From positions 186,001-250,000 of the forward strand of contig VMHB01000001.1 in NCBI GenBank assembly GCA_007378985.1: a stretch of 64,000 bases of DNA. Reading direction: 5' to 3'. Source of the DNA: Parcubacteria group bacterium Greene0714_7. GTDB taxonomy: Bacteria; Patescibacteria; Paceibacteria; UBA9973; UBA2103. Below, one piece after another: positions 32,959 to 40,329 of this stretch. A program made the translations under genes and the position numbers. How positions within the stretch are numbered: position 1 is the stretch's first letter; each line of letters starts with the position of its first letter. A model generated the notes under the pieces. That model did no database searches, was not told where the DNA came from, and saw only the letters and a program-made list of their open reading frames with translations.

Positions 32959-33711
32959 ATGGAATCTAAAATTCATATCTCGCTGAAAGCGGATTCGTTT
33001 GGAACTTTGTGGGGTATGCCCATCACGAGCAGTCTGCTTATGACATGGCTGGCAATGGGAATTCTCTTCCTTTTCGTGTTTCTGTTTAGGCGCTCCATTG
33101 CACTCATACCGGGAAAGCTGCAAGCAATGCTTGAGTGGGCTATTGAAGGCGCCCTGTCGTACATGACCGAGACCCTTGAGGATGCGAAGCTTGCTCGACG
33201 TTTTTTCCCACTCATAGCAACGCTCTTTCTCTTTATTCTGACTATCAACGAACTCGCGTTCTTCCCTGGTGTAGGAAGCGTAGGGTTCTTTACTGAGCAC
33301 GGATTCGCGCCACTACTCCGCCCTTCAACTGCCGACCTCAATACAACGCTCGCTCTTACCCTCATCTCAGTTATTATTGTTGAAATCACCGGTGTGGTAG
33401 CGTTGGGATTTTTCCGTTATACAGGGAAATTCATAAATTTCTCGTCACCACTTAATTTTGTTGTTGGTTTAATTGAGTTAGTGAGCGAACTGGGACGCTT
33501 GGTATCGTTGTCGTTTCGTCTTTTCGGTAACATATTTGCGGGTGAGGTTTTGATCGCGGTGATTGCGCTGTTCGTGCCGTATATTATGCCTATCCCATTT
33601 ATGCTCTTCGAAATTTTTGTTGGCTTTGTTCAAGCTGTTATTTTCTCTCTACTGACTTTGTTTTTCATCAAACTTGCGGTTACGCCTCCTCATGCGAGCG
33701 AAGCTCATTAA
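32959..33711 (+). CDS. atpB: ATP synthase F0 subunit a
   Basis: 250 residues with five to six membrane helices. LVSLSFRLFGNIFAGEVL carries the essential Arg that faces the c-ring; FVGFVQAVIFSLLTLFFI is the conserved last helix pair. First gene of the F-type ATP synthase operon. A TAAAGT box ends 7 nt before the ATG, and CCTAAA-type repeats precede it. Confidence 0.95.
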   Translation: MESKIHISLKADSFGTLWGMPITSSLLMTWLAMGILFLFVFLFRRSIALIPGKLQAMLEWAIEGALSYMTETLEDAKLARRFFPLIATLFLFILTINELAFFPGVGSVGFFTEHGFAPLLRPSTADLNTTLALTLISVIIVEITGVVALGFFRYTGKFINFSSPLNFVVGLIELVSELGRLVSLSFRLFGNIFAGEVLIAVIALFVPYIMPIPFMLFEIFVGFVQAVIFSLLTLFFIKLAVTPPHASEAH

Positions 33712-33819
33712 AACTGAGGAAAAACAGCCTCAATTGCTAGCCTAGTGAGGGGAAATTGGTGTATACTAGCGAGGTAATTATCAAGCCGTAAGGCATTATT
33801 TTGTATTAATTAACTATAT

Positions 33820-34025
33820 ATGGACATTGATTCTGCAAAACTGATTGGTATGGCACTCGCCGCAGGTTTGGGTGTGCTTGGACCTGGTATTGGTATTGGT
33901 CTTATTGGAGGACGAGCCCTGATGCATCAGGCAAGATTATTCCAAACATGATCCTTGCTATTGTTTTCACCGAAGCCTTGGGTATTCTCGCTTTGGTTGT
34001 GGCCTTTATCATCAAGTTCGTCTAA
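33820..34025 (+). pseudogene. atpE: ATP synthase F0 subunit c, frameshifted by an apparent 22-nt deletion
   Basis: The first frame encodes helix 1, MDIDSAKLIGMALAAGLG then a glycine-rich run to GRAL, and then hits TGA at 33949. From about 33921 another frame encodes DASGKIIPNMILAIVFTEAL (with the proton-binding Glu) to the TAA at 34023-34025. The polar loop, usually EAIGRNP, is missing, and the junction GGACGAGCCCTGAT fits slippage between two GGACGA.CCCT strings. Either a real mutation or an assembly error; the enzyme cannot work without subunit c. Confidence 0.85.
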
Positions 34026-34053
34026 TTGAGTTGATTTAGAAGGAATCTAAAAT

Positions 34054-34500
34054 ATGGGAGAGCTATTTGCTACATTCGGTCTTGATGTACGACTGCTTGG
34101 TATACAGGCAGTCAACTTTGGGATTACACTCGTTGTACTCTGGTACTTTTTGTATCGACCACTTCTTCGCATAATTAGCGAGCGAAAAGAGAAGATTGCG
34201 AAAGGTGTCCGTGATGCCGAAGCAGCAGCTCTCGCTGTTACAGAAATTGAAGAAAAGCGCACTTCAATGCTTTCTGCCACAGAGCGTGAGGCACAAGGCT
34301 TGGTTGAGCGTGCAACTCTCGAAGGTAAGGATGAGCGTGCAAAAATCATAAAAACTGCACAAGAAAGAAGCGACGCAATACTTGCCGATGCTAAAGCGGA
34401 GGCTGTGGAAATGCAACGCCGTGCTCTTGCTGAGTCTGAAAAGGAAATGACTCGTTTGGCAGTGCTTGCTGCAGAAAAAATTCTTCGAAAACAATCATAA
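34054..34500 (+). CDS. atpF: ATP synthase F0 subunit b
   Basis: 148 residues: one N-terminal membrane helix (GIQAVNFGITLVVLWYFLYRPL) and a long charged helix for the peripheral stalk (ISERKEKIAKGVRDAEAAAL...). An AAGGAA in front of the ATG may be a ribosome-binding site. It links F0 with F1 through delta. Confidence 0.92.
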   Translation: MGELFATFGLDVRLLGIQAVNFGITLVVLWYFLYRPLLRIISERKEKIAKGVRDAEAAALAVTEIEEKRTSMLSATEREAQGLVERATLEGKDERAKIIKTAQERSDAILADAKAEAVEMQRRALAESEKEMTRLAVLAAEKILRKQS

Positions 34501-34506
34501 ACCACC

Positions 34507-34890
34507 ATGTCACTTGCTAATGCCTATGCTTCAGTTATCAATGAAACTCCACAAGAGCTTCAAAATGCTGATTTTACTCTGAAGTTGCTTGCGTTTATGC
34601 GTGCACGAGGACATATGTCACTTCTTTCTGAGATTGTGCAAATACTGGAAAATAAACCAAAAGAGGCTGACGCAGTAGTGACTGTCGCTCACGGGGCAGA
34701 TTTGAAAGAATTTGCATCTGAAATAAAATCCGCTCTCTCTACATTAGGGGCGGATGCAAAAATACACCGCACCATCGTTGATGCTCGTGCTGTGGGTGGC
34801 TATTCAGTGCGTGCAGGTTCTCAGATAATTGATAACACTTTCAGAACAGCGCTTGTCGACATTTATCAAAAAACGGTAGGTAGTAGATAA
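34507..34890 (+). CDS. atpH: ATP synthase F1 subunit delta, short form
   Basis: 127 residues, shorter than the usual ~180. The C-terminal part IVDARAVGGYSVRAGSQIIDNTFRTAL is the conserved delta/OSCP signature (family GGxxxxxGDxxxDxSxxxxL). The N-terminal helical domain that caps F1 is reduced. Position between atpF and atpA supports the call. Confidence 0.85.
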   Translation: MSLANAYASVINETPQELQNADFTLKLLAFMRARGHMSLLSEIVQILENKPKEADAVVTVAHGADLKEFASEIKSALSTLGADAKIHRTIVDARAVGGYSVRAGSQIIDNTFRTALVDIYQKTVGSR

Positions 34891-34965
34891 TCGGTAGCGC
34901 ACTTTAAGCTCGTTACTTACCATTTACTACGTACTTTAAACTTGTTACTAACTTACTAATCTCAT

Positions 34966-36525
34966 ATGGACATCAGCATCATTGAACGCCTCAAGAAAGA
35001 AATTGAATCCTTTGCACCAAATGCAAAACCAACTGAAACGGGCATCGTGCGCAAGGTGGGTGATGGCATTGTTGAGATAGAAGGTTTGGATGAAGTGTCG
35101 ATGGCCGAGATGGTTCGTTTTGACGAGGGTTCGGTATCTGATGTGAAAGCAACTATTGCACATGAGGATACACTCTATGGTGTTGTATTGAACTTGGAAG
35201 AGAATACCGTAAAGGCAATCATCCTCGGGGATTCGTCACGCATTAAAGAGGGAATGCTTGTGCATCGCACAAAGAAACTTCTTTCAATTCCTGTAGGAGA
35301 CGCGGTTATTGGTCGCATTGTTGATGCACTCGGAGTTCCTATAGATGGGAAAGGGCCAATCAAAGCAGATGCCACAAGTCCTATTGAGCGCGAAGCGTAC
35401 GGCGTTATCGATAGAGGCCCAGTAAATGTACCAATGCACACCGGCATTAAAGCAATTGATTCATTAATTCCTATTGGTCGTGGACAGCGTGAACTCATCA
35501 TTGGCGACAGAGGCACTGGTAAAACAACAGTTGCTATCGATGCAATTTTGAACCAACTTAATGAACCAAAGGAGACACGCCCTATTTGTGTATATGTTGC
35601 TATTGGTCAAAAAGAATCAAAGACTGCCCGCATTGCAGCGATGCTTAAAGAGCGCGGTGCGATGGATTACACCATTGTGGTATCGGCTCCAGCATCAGCT
35701 TCAGCAGCATTCCAATTCTTGGCACCGTACGCTGGCGTAACTTTGGGTGAGTATTTCATGGACAAAGGCAGAGATGTTTTGGTTATCTACGATGATCTTT
35801 CCAAGCAAGCTGTTGCGTACCGACAACTTTCGCTCCTCCTTCGTCGTCCCCCTGGACGCGAGGCATATCCTGGAGACATTTTCTATCTCCACTCAAGACT
35901 TTTGGAACGAGCCGCAAAACTTTCTCCTGAAAAAGGAGGAGGCTCTCTTACGGCGCTTCCTATTATTGAAACGCAAGAAGGCGACATCTCGGCGTACATT
36001 CCAACCAATGTTATTTCCATTACTGACGGTCAAATGTTCCTCGAGGCTGATCTCTTCAATAAAGGAACACGCCCTGCAATCAATGTAGGTATTTCAGTTT
36101 CTCGTGTCGGTTCTGCCGCTCAAACAAAAGCTATGAAGAAGGTGTCGGGACGCATCAAGCTCGACCTCGCACAGTTCCGTGAACTTGAAGCATTCATGCA
36201 ATTCTCACAAGATCTCGATGCTGAAACGAAGAAGACCATTGATGGAGGTCGTCGTCTTTCGGCAATTCTGAACCAAAACAAAAACGCCCCAATTCCATTT
36301 GAGCGACAGGTTGTTGTTATGTATGCAGTCACTAACGGCTTCTTCGATACATTTGGTGCTGAACAGATGAGTGAAATAGAAGCAAAGTTCCTCGCGTATT
36401 TGGATAGGGAAGCTAAAGGCGTTCTTGACGCTATTCGTACATCAAAAGAAATAGCTAAAGACACGGAGGAGAAACTTAAGACTGCCATTCAGTCGTTTGT
36501 TTCAACTGTAGATGTGAAAAGCTAA
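34966..36525 (+). CDS. atpA: ATP synthase F1 subunit alpha
   Basis: 519 residues. GDRGTGKTTVAIDAI is the P-loop, VGDAVIGRIVDALGVPIDGKG the beta-barrel border, and PAINVGISVSRVGSAAQ holds the alpha signature with the arginine finger. It forms the hexamer with beta. The 75-nt gap to atpH contains two direct copies of an ACTTTAA.CT.GTTACT motif. Confidence 0.97.
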   Translation: MDISIIERLKKEIESFAPNAKPTETGIVRKVGDGIVEIEGLDEVSMAEMVRFDEGSVSDVKATIAHEDTLYGVVLNLEENTVKAIILGDSSRIKEGMLVHRTKKLLSIPVGDAVIGRIVDALGVPIDGKGPIKADATSPIEREAYGVIDRGPVNVPMHTGIKAIDSLIPIGRGQRELIIGDRGTGKTTVAIDAILNQLNEPKETRPICVYVAIGQKESKTARIAAMLKERGAMDYTIVVSAPASASAAFQFLAPYAGVTLGEYFMDKGRDVLVIYDDLSKQAVAYRQLSLLLRRPPGREAYPGDIFYLHSRLLERAAKLSPEKGGGSLTALPIIETQEGDISAYIPTNVISITDGQMFLEADLFNKGTRPAINVGISVSRVGSAAQTKAMKKVSGRIKLDLAQFRELEAFMQFSQDLDAETKKTIDGGRRLSAILNQNKNAPIPFERQVVVMYAVTNGFFDTFGAEQMSEIEAKFLAYLDREAKGVLDAIRTSKEIAKDTEEKLKTAIQSFVSTVDVKS

Positions 36526-36559
36526 AACCTGATACCTGAAAGTTGACACCTAAAACCCC

Positions 36560-36664
36560 ATGTCTCTCAAAGATATCAAACTCAAAATAAAATCTGTTGA
36601 CCCCAGTCGTAGAGCTGGAACAGCTCACAACGGGGCAGGCCGTACTCACATACTATGTCGTTAA
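36560..36664 (+). CDS. Upstream ORF repeating the AtpG N-terminus, 34 codons
   Basis: The first 14 residues MSLKDIKLKIKSVD are identical to those of the real gamma subunit starting at 36655, yet 8 of 13 codons after ATG are synonymous variants. After the Asp codon comes the CCCCAGT...GGGGCAGG hairpin, and the ORF stops 10 nt inside atpG in another frame. Full amino-acid identity with so many silent changes argues for selection on the peptide. Confidence 0.65.
   Translation: MSLKDIKLKIKSVDPSRRAGTAHNGAGRTHILCR
36599..36642 (+). repeat. CCCCAGT...GGGGCAGG hairpin element, copy 2
   Basis: GACCCCAGTCGTA, then GAGCT-GGAAC-AGCTC, then ACGGGGCAGGCC. CCCC/GGGG and CGT/ACG form the outer stem. The inner sequence differs from copy 1. 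Confidence 0.7.
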
Positions 36665-37572
36665 AGGATATTAAATTGAAAATAAAGTCCGTGGACAGAA
36701 CACGGAAAGTTACGAAGGCAATGGAATCTGTTTCTGCGGTGAAGATGCGCAAAAGTCAGATACGCGCAATTACCTCGAGGCCCTACGCTTCTTCCGCGCT
36801 CTCCATTCTGGAGCGCATGAGTGTTTCTCTCGCGTCTCTTAAACATCCGTTAACTGTTGTGCGACCTGTCAAAAAAGCAGCAATAGTTGTGGTTACCAGC
36901 GACAAGGGACTCTGCGGCATATTAAATGCAGCTGTTGTGAAATCTGCCTACACTCTTGCAGAATCATTGGAACTCCCTCGTGAAGCAATTTCTATCTACG
37001 CTTTTGGACGCAAAGGGGCTGAGTTTTTTGATCGCCGTGGATATCAAATTTTAGGAAAGTTTGAAAACGTTTCTGACGATGTTTCTGTTGCTGACCTAGC
37101 TCTTGTCTCAAATGATATCGCCCGTGCATTTCTAAATAAAGAATTTGACCGTGTTGATGTTGTATATACCAACTTTAAATCTACGTTTGAGCAAAGTGCT
37201 ATTGCCCATAAAGTACTTCCACTCTCCATTGAAACAGTATCTGAAATAGTGAGCGGTATTGTGCCAGTAAAAGGAAAGTTTGCTGTGGTAGAGCGAGTGA
37301 AAGGTCCTGCATCATACACGGCAGAGCCATCTACTGAAGTTGTCGTAGACGCCCTCATTCCACGCCTTGTCAGTGTACTTTTCTTCCACGCACTTTTGGA
37401 GTCAAAAGCGTCAGAGCATTCAGCTCGTATGGTTGCCATGAAGAATGCGTCAGATAAATCTCGAGATCTTTCTAAGCTACTGACAAGAAAATACAACAAA
37501 GCTCGTCAGGCGCTTATTACCAGAGAAGTTTCCGAGATTGTTGGAGGTATCGAGGCCATGGCAACGAGTTAG
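36655..37572 (+). CDS. atpG: ATP synthase F1 subunit gamma
   Basis: 305 residues. The N-terminus LKIKSVDRTRKVTKAMESVSAVKMRKSQ and the C-terminal AMKNASDKSRDLSKLLTRKYNKARQALITREVSEIVGG are the two conserved helices of the rotating shaft; VVTSDKGLCGILNAAV is the Rossmann core. The start at 36655 matches family starts. The duplicated, recoded 5' end lies immediately upstream. Confidence 0.96.
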   Translation: MSLKDIKLKIKSVDRTRKVTKAMESVSAVKMRKSQIRAITSRPYASSALSILERMSVSLASLKHPLTVVRPVKKAAIVVVTSDKGLCGILNAAVVKSAYTLAESLELPREAISIYAFGRKGAEFFDRRGYQILGKFENVSDDVSVADLALVSNDIARAFLNKEFDRVDVVYTNFKSTFEQSAIAHKVLPLSIETVSEIVSGIVPVKGKFAVVERVKGPASYTAEPSTEVVVDALIPRLVSVLFFHALLESKASEHSARMVAMKNASDKSRDLSKLLTRKYNKARQALITREVSEIVGGIEAMATS

Positions 37573-37605
37573 AAAGAATAGAAGAATTAAGGTAAAATCA
37601 AAAAC

Positions 37606-37779
37606 ATGACACTTCTAGCTGAAAGAGTACATAGAAAAAATTCTGACAAAGGATTGAAAACAGTGGTGGAAACTGACGGAGTTCGAAAAAGTTCGTGGCG
37701 TCTTACTGAGGCTGAGCAGGCTATCTTAAGGGTATTAAATGGCGAGGCAACTGTAGGGCCTGTTTGGGATATAAAATAA
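37606..37779 (+). CDS. Small hypothetical protein within the atp operon, 57 aa
   Basis: MTLLAERVHRKNSDKGLKTV... WRLTEAEQAILRVLNGEATVGPVWDIK. No Cys and no membrane helix; a short helical region (LTEAEQAILRVLNG) could be a mini-domain. A TAAAAT box ends 7 nt before the ATG. It lies between atpG and atpD, where no gene is usual. Confidence 0.5.
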   Translation: MTLLAERVHRKNSDKGLKTVVETDGVRKSSWRLTEAEQAILRVLNGEATVGPVWDIK

Positions 37780-37783
37780 AAAT

Positions 37784-37975
37784 ATGGCATCACCAGAAAG
37801 AAAGGGAAGATTAGACATTAGTGAGGTTCCATTTCGTGGGCGCCTTGCTTCCGCTGGTGGTTTTGATGGGAGAGGTCGAGGTGGCGGAGGTAGACTTGAG
37901 GATGAGAAATTTAGACCTCGCCTCCTTCAAGGAGGATTAAGTTCATCTTCAGATCCGGAAAATCAAAAAGAATAA
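37784..37975 (+). CDS. Small Gly/Arg-rich hypothetical protein, 63 aa
   Basis: MASPERKGRLDISEVPFRGRLASAGG followed by a Gly/Arg-rich stretch and a polar tail; likely disordered. Four nt after the previous small gene. Function unknown. Confidence 0.45.
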   Translation: MASPERKGRLDISEVPFRGRLASAGGFDGRGRGGGGRLEDEKFRPRLLQGGLSSSSDPENQKE

Positions 37976-38033
37976 AAGAAATTAATATATTAAAAGTTGC
38001 AACCTATAACCTGACACCTAAAATCTAATCTTT

Positions 38034-39407
38034 ATGCAAGGCACAATCACACAAATCATCGGAACAGTCGCAGACATTCACTTCGAGACTGATCCTCCTG
38101 CAATTCACAATGCTCTCGTTTGGGAAGGTAAAGACCGTGAGGTTGTGTTTGAGGTTGCCCAACATATTGGTGTGAACCGTGTTCGTGCAATTTCCTTATC
38201 TGCCACTGACGGACTTGTTCGTGGAATGAAAGTAAAAGATACTGGCGCACCTATTTCAGTTCCTGTAGGTGAGGCATCTTTGGGTCGGTTATTTAATGTG
38301 CTCGGCAATACCATTGACGGTAAAGGTGAAATTGCAAAAAATGTACCACGCTCTCCCATCCACCGCGAGGCTCCTCCATTTATTGAGCAGAGAACAAAAG
38401 CAGAAGTGTTTGAAACGGGACTCAAAGCAATTGACCTTCTCGCTCCCTTCATCAAAGGAGGTAAGGTGGGCTTGTTCGGTGGCGCAGGCGTAGGAAAAAC
38501 AGTATTAATGCAGGAATTGATTCACAACGTGGCAACTCAGCACGGTGGATATTCAGTGTTTGCTGGCGTAGGTGAGCGTGTGCGTGAAGGAAATGACTTG
38601 TACCATGAAATGGCCGATTCGGGCGTTTTGGAAAAAACAGCACTTGTTTTCGGACAAATGAATGAAGTGCCAGGTTCCCGTGCTCGTGTAGCGCTCTCAG
38701 GACTCACCATGGCTGAATATTTCCGCGATGAGATGGGTAAAGACATTCTGTTCTTCATGGACAATGTGTTTCGTTTTGTTCAAGCAGGGTCCGAAGTCTC
38801 GTCACTCCTTGGACGTGTGCCATCAGCAGTGGGTTATCAGCCAACACTTGCTGAGGAAATGGGTCAGCTTCAGGAGCGCATCACCTCAACTACAAAGGGT
38901 TCCATCACTTCGGTACAGGCAATTTATGTGCCAGCCGACGACCTTACTGACCCAGCACCTGCAACAACCTTCTCACACCTCGACTCAACCATCGTGCTTT
39001 CTCGCCAACTCGCATCGCTAGGCATTTATCCTGCTATCGATCCATTGGAATCTTCTTCAACGGCGCTTGACCCTGACATTGTAGGTAAAGATCATTACGA
39101 AACTGCACATGCCGTGAAGCAAATCCTCCAGCGCTATAAGGATCTTCAAGACATCATTGCAATCCTTGGTATTGAAGAGCTTTCAGAGGAAGACAAAAAG
39201 ATTGTGTACCGAGCTAGGAAGGTTCAGAAATTCTTATCGCAGCCAACTCATGTGGCAGAAGTGTTCACGGGTATTAAGGGTGAGTATGTGCCACTTGAAG
39301 AAACAGTTCGCGCCTTCAAAGAAATCGTGGAAGGTAAGCATGATGATAAAGCTGAACAAGACTTCTACATGAAGGGAACAATTGATCAAGTTAAAGCGAG
39401 CGCTTAG
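38034..39407 (+). CDS. atpD: ATP synthase F1 subunit beta
   Basis: 457 residues. GGAGVGKTVLMQELI is the catalytic P-loop, VFAGVGERVREGNDLYHEM holds the catalytic Glu, DNVFRFVQAGSEVSSLLGR is Walker B with following loop, and PATTFSHLDSTIVLSR is the beta signature region. It carries the ATP-forming site. Degenerate CCTAAA-type sequence precedes the ATG. Confidence 0.97.
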   Translation: MQGTITQIIGTVADIHFETDPPAIHNALVWEGKDREVVFEVAQHIGVNRVRAISLSATDGLVRGMKVKDTGAPISVPVGEASLGRLFNVLGNTIDGKGEIAKNVPRSPIHREAPPFIEQRTKAEVFETGLKAIDLLAPFIKGGKVGLFGGAGVGKTVLMQELIHNVATQHGGYSVFAGVGERVREGNDLYHEMADSGVLEKTALVFGQMNEVPGSRARVALSGLTMAEYFRDEMGKDILFFMDNVFRFVQAGSEVSSLLGRVPSAVGYQPTLAEEMGQLQERITSTTKGSITSVQAIYVPADDLTDPAPATTFSHLDSTIVLSRQLASLGIYPAIDPLESSSTALDPDIVGKDHYETAHAVKQILQRYKDLQDIIAILGIEELSEEDKKIVYRARKVQKFLSQPTHVAEVFTGIKGEYVPLEETVRAFKEIVEGKHDDKAEQDFYMKGTIDQVKASA

Positions 39408-39413
39408 CTTCCT

Positions 39414-39563
39414 ATGGCTTTACTCAATCAGGCAGAAAGTTTGCGGGCTCCTCAAAAGCACACGGGGGGTGGTAACTGGCTAGAGGCATATCTAAATATG
39501 TTGTTTAAGGTGTCAGGACCGATGATGGATTTTCTCTTACTAACTACTCCAAAAAAGAATTAG
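39414..39563 (+). CDS. Small hypothetical protein between atpD and atpC, 49 aa
   Basis: MALLNQAESLRAPQKHTGGGNW, then an amphipathic or weakly membrane-active stretch LEAYLNMLFKVSGPMMDFLLL and a KKN end. It starts 6 nt after atpD and ends 4 nt before atpC, so it is translated with the operon. No family recognised. Confidence 0.5.
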   Translation: MALLNQAESLRAPQKHTGGGNWLEAYLNMLFKVSGPMMDFLLLTTPKKN

Positions 39564-39567
39564 GCTT

Positions 39568-39798
39568 ATGTTGGTTGTTATTGCAAAAGTTCATGAGAAT
39601 CTTTTTTCAGGGGAAGCACTCTCGCTTTCTGCTATGACCACAGAAGGGAAGCTCACTATACTCCCCAAGCACGAGCCCTTTGTGGCGAATTTGAAGGCGG
39701 GAGAGGTGACAGTAAAGACAACATCAGGAGAGCAAAAATTTGATATTACTGGTGGTGTTCTTGAAGTTTCCAACAATCAGGTAACGGTGCTTTTGTAA
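39568..39798 (+). CDS. atpC: ATP synthase F1 subunit epsilon, beta-sandwich only
   Basis: 76 residues: ALSLSAMTTEGKLTILPKHEPFVANLKAGEV and the following strands cover the N-terminal sandwich that binds gamma and the c-ring. The C-terminal helical hairpin, which inhibits ATP hydrolysis in many bacteria, is absent. Confidence 0.85.
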   Translation: MLVVIAKVHENLFSGEALSLSAMTTEGKLTILPKHEPFVANLKAGEVTVKTTSGEQKFDITGGVLEVSNNQVTVLL

Positions 39799-39799
39799 T

Positions 39800-39991
39800 A
39801 TGGCTAAGCGTGCAACTGCTGTAGAGGCAAATTTGGCGGATTTTTGGAGTGTAGTTAGCCATCCTCTCAATTTCGAAAATCCAGCTACACGAGACACTGT
39901 TCGAAAAATTGCTTTCAGTGCCATGAAGAAATGTAATAGAGAAGATGCTCTAAAAATACAAGCTTTTTTGGATGAGTATAACTGTGGTTGA
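39800..39991 (+). CDS. Small hypothetical protein after atpC, 63 aa
   Basis: MAKRATAVEANLADFWSVVSHPLNF..., an all-helical acidic/basic protein ending EYNCG. It begins 1 nt after atpC and is probably the last gene of the operon transcript before the next promoter. Not recognised. Confidence 0.5.
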   Translation: MAKRATAVEANLADFWSVVSHPLNFENPATRDTVRKIAFSAMKKCNREDALKIQAFLDEYNCG

Positions 39992-40015
39992 CAAAATTGT
40001 ATTTTGGAGTATAAA
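39988..40015 (+). promoter_or_regulatory. Leaderless promoter of the Cys-rich ORF 40022
   Basis: TTGACA (39988-39993), 16-nt spacer, TATAAA (40010-40015), 6 nt to the ATG at 40022. Confidence 0.75.
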
Positions 40016-40021
40016 TAAGAA

Positions 40022-40186
40022 ATGGCAAGTAAGAAACCAAGAGAAGCTCGGGAAAAAATATCCTGGTGTGCACAGCTATATTGTCTGCTTCCGGGTCAAG
40101 TAGTTTGTATTCATTGCAGAGATATATACTGTTTCTTTCATTATGCTATTCACCGAGCAATCAGTAGTTGTTCAGTAAAATTCTAA
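40022..40186 (+). CDS. Small Cys-rich protein, 54 aa
   Basis: MASKKPREAREKISWCAQ, then CLLPGQVVCIHCRDIYCFFH: six Cys in all, including CIHC. A consensus promoter with the 6-nt rule points to this ATG, and a terminator follows 18 nt after the stop, so this is a complete mini-transcription unit. Probable metal-binding knuckle; function unknown. Confidence 0.55.
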   Translation: MASKKPREAREKISWCAQLYCLLPGQVVCIHCRDIYCFFHYAIHRAISSCSVKF

Positions 40187-40203
40187 GATGAGGCATTGCT
40201 AGT

Positions 40204-40232
40204 ACGACATCACTGATGTGATGTCGTTTTTT
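40204..40232 (+). terminator. Strong rho-independent terminator
   Basis: ACGACATCAC-TGAT-GTGATGTCGT followed by a T-run. It separates the atp region from the convergent RND genes. Confidence 0.85.
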
Positions 40233-40329
40233 AATTATTTTTTTGAAACACTAACCTTCGTTATTAAGAAGGATTCCAGAATTGTTTGTAGTGCGAGGGG
40301 AGTCCTCATGCTACATAAGTGTAAGTTTT

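Noticed and set aside
33820..34025. Programmed frameshift in atpE
   Set aside because: No slippery site is seen and seven conserved loop residues are missing, so a simple shift would not restore subunit c.
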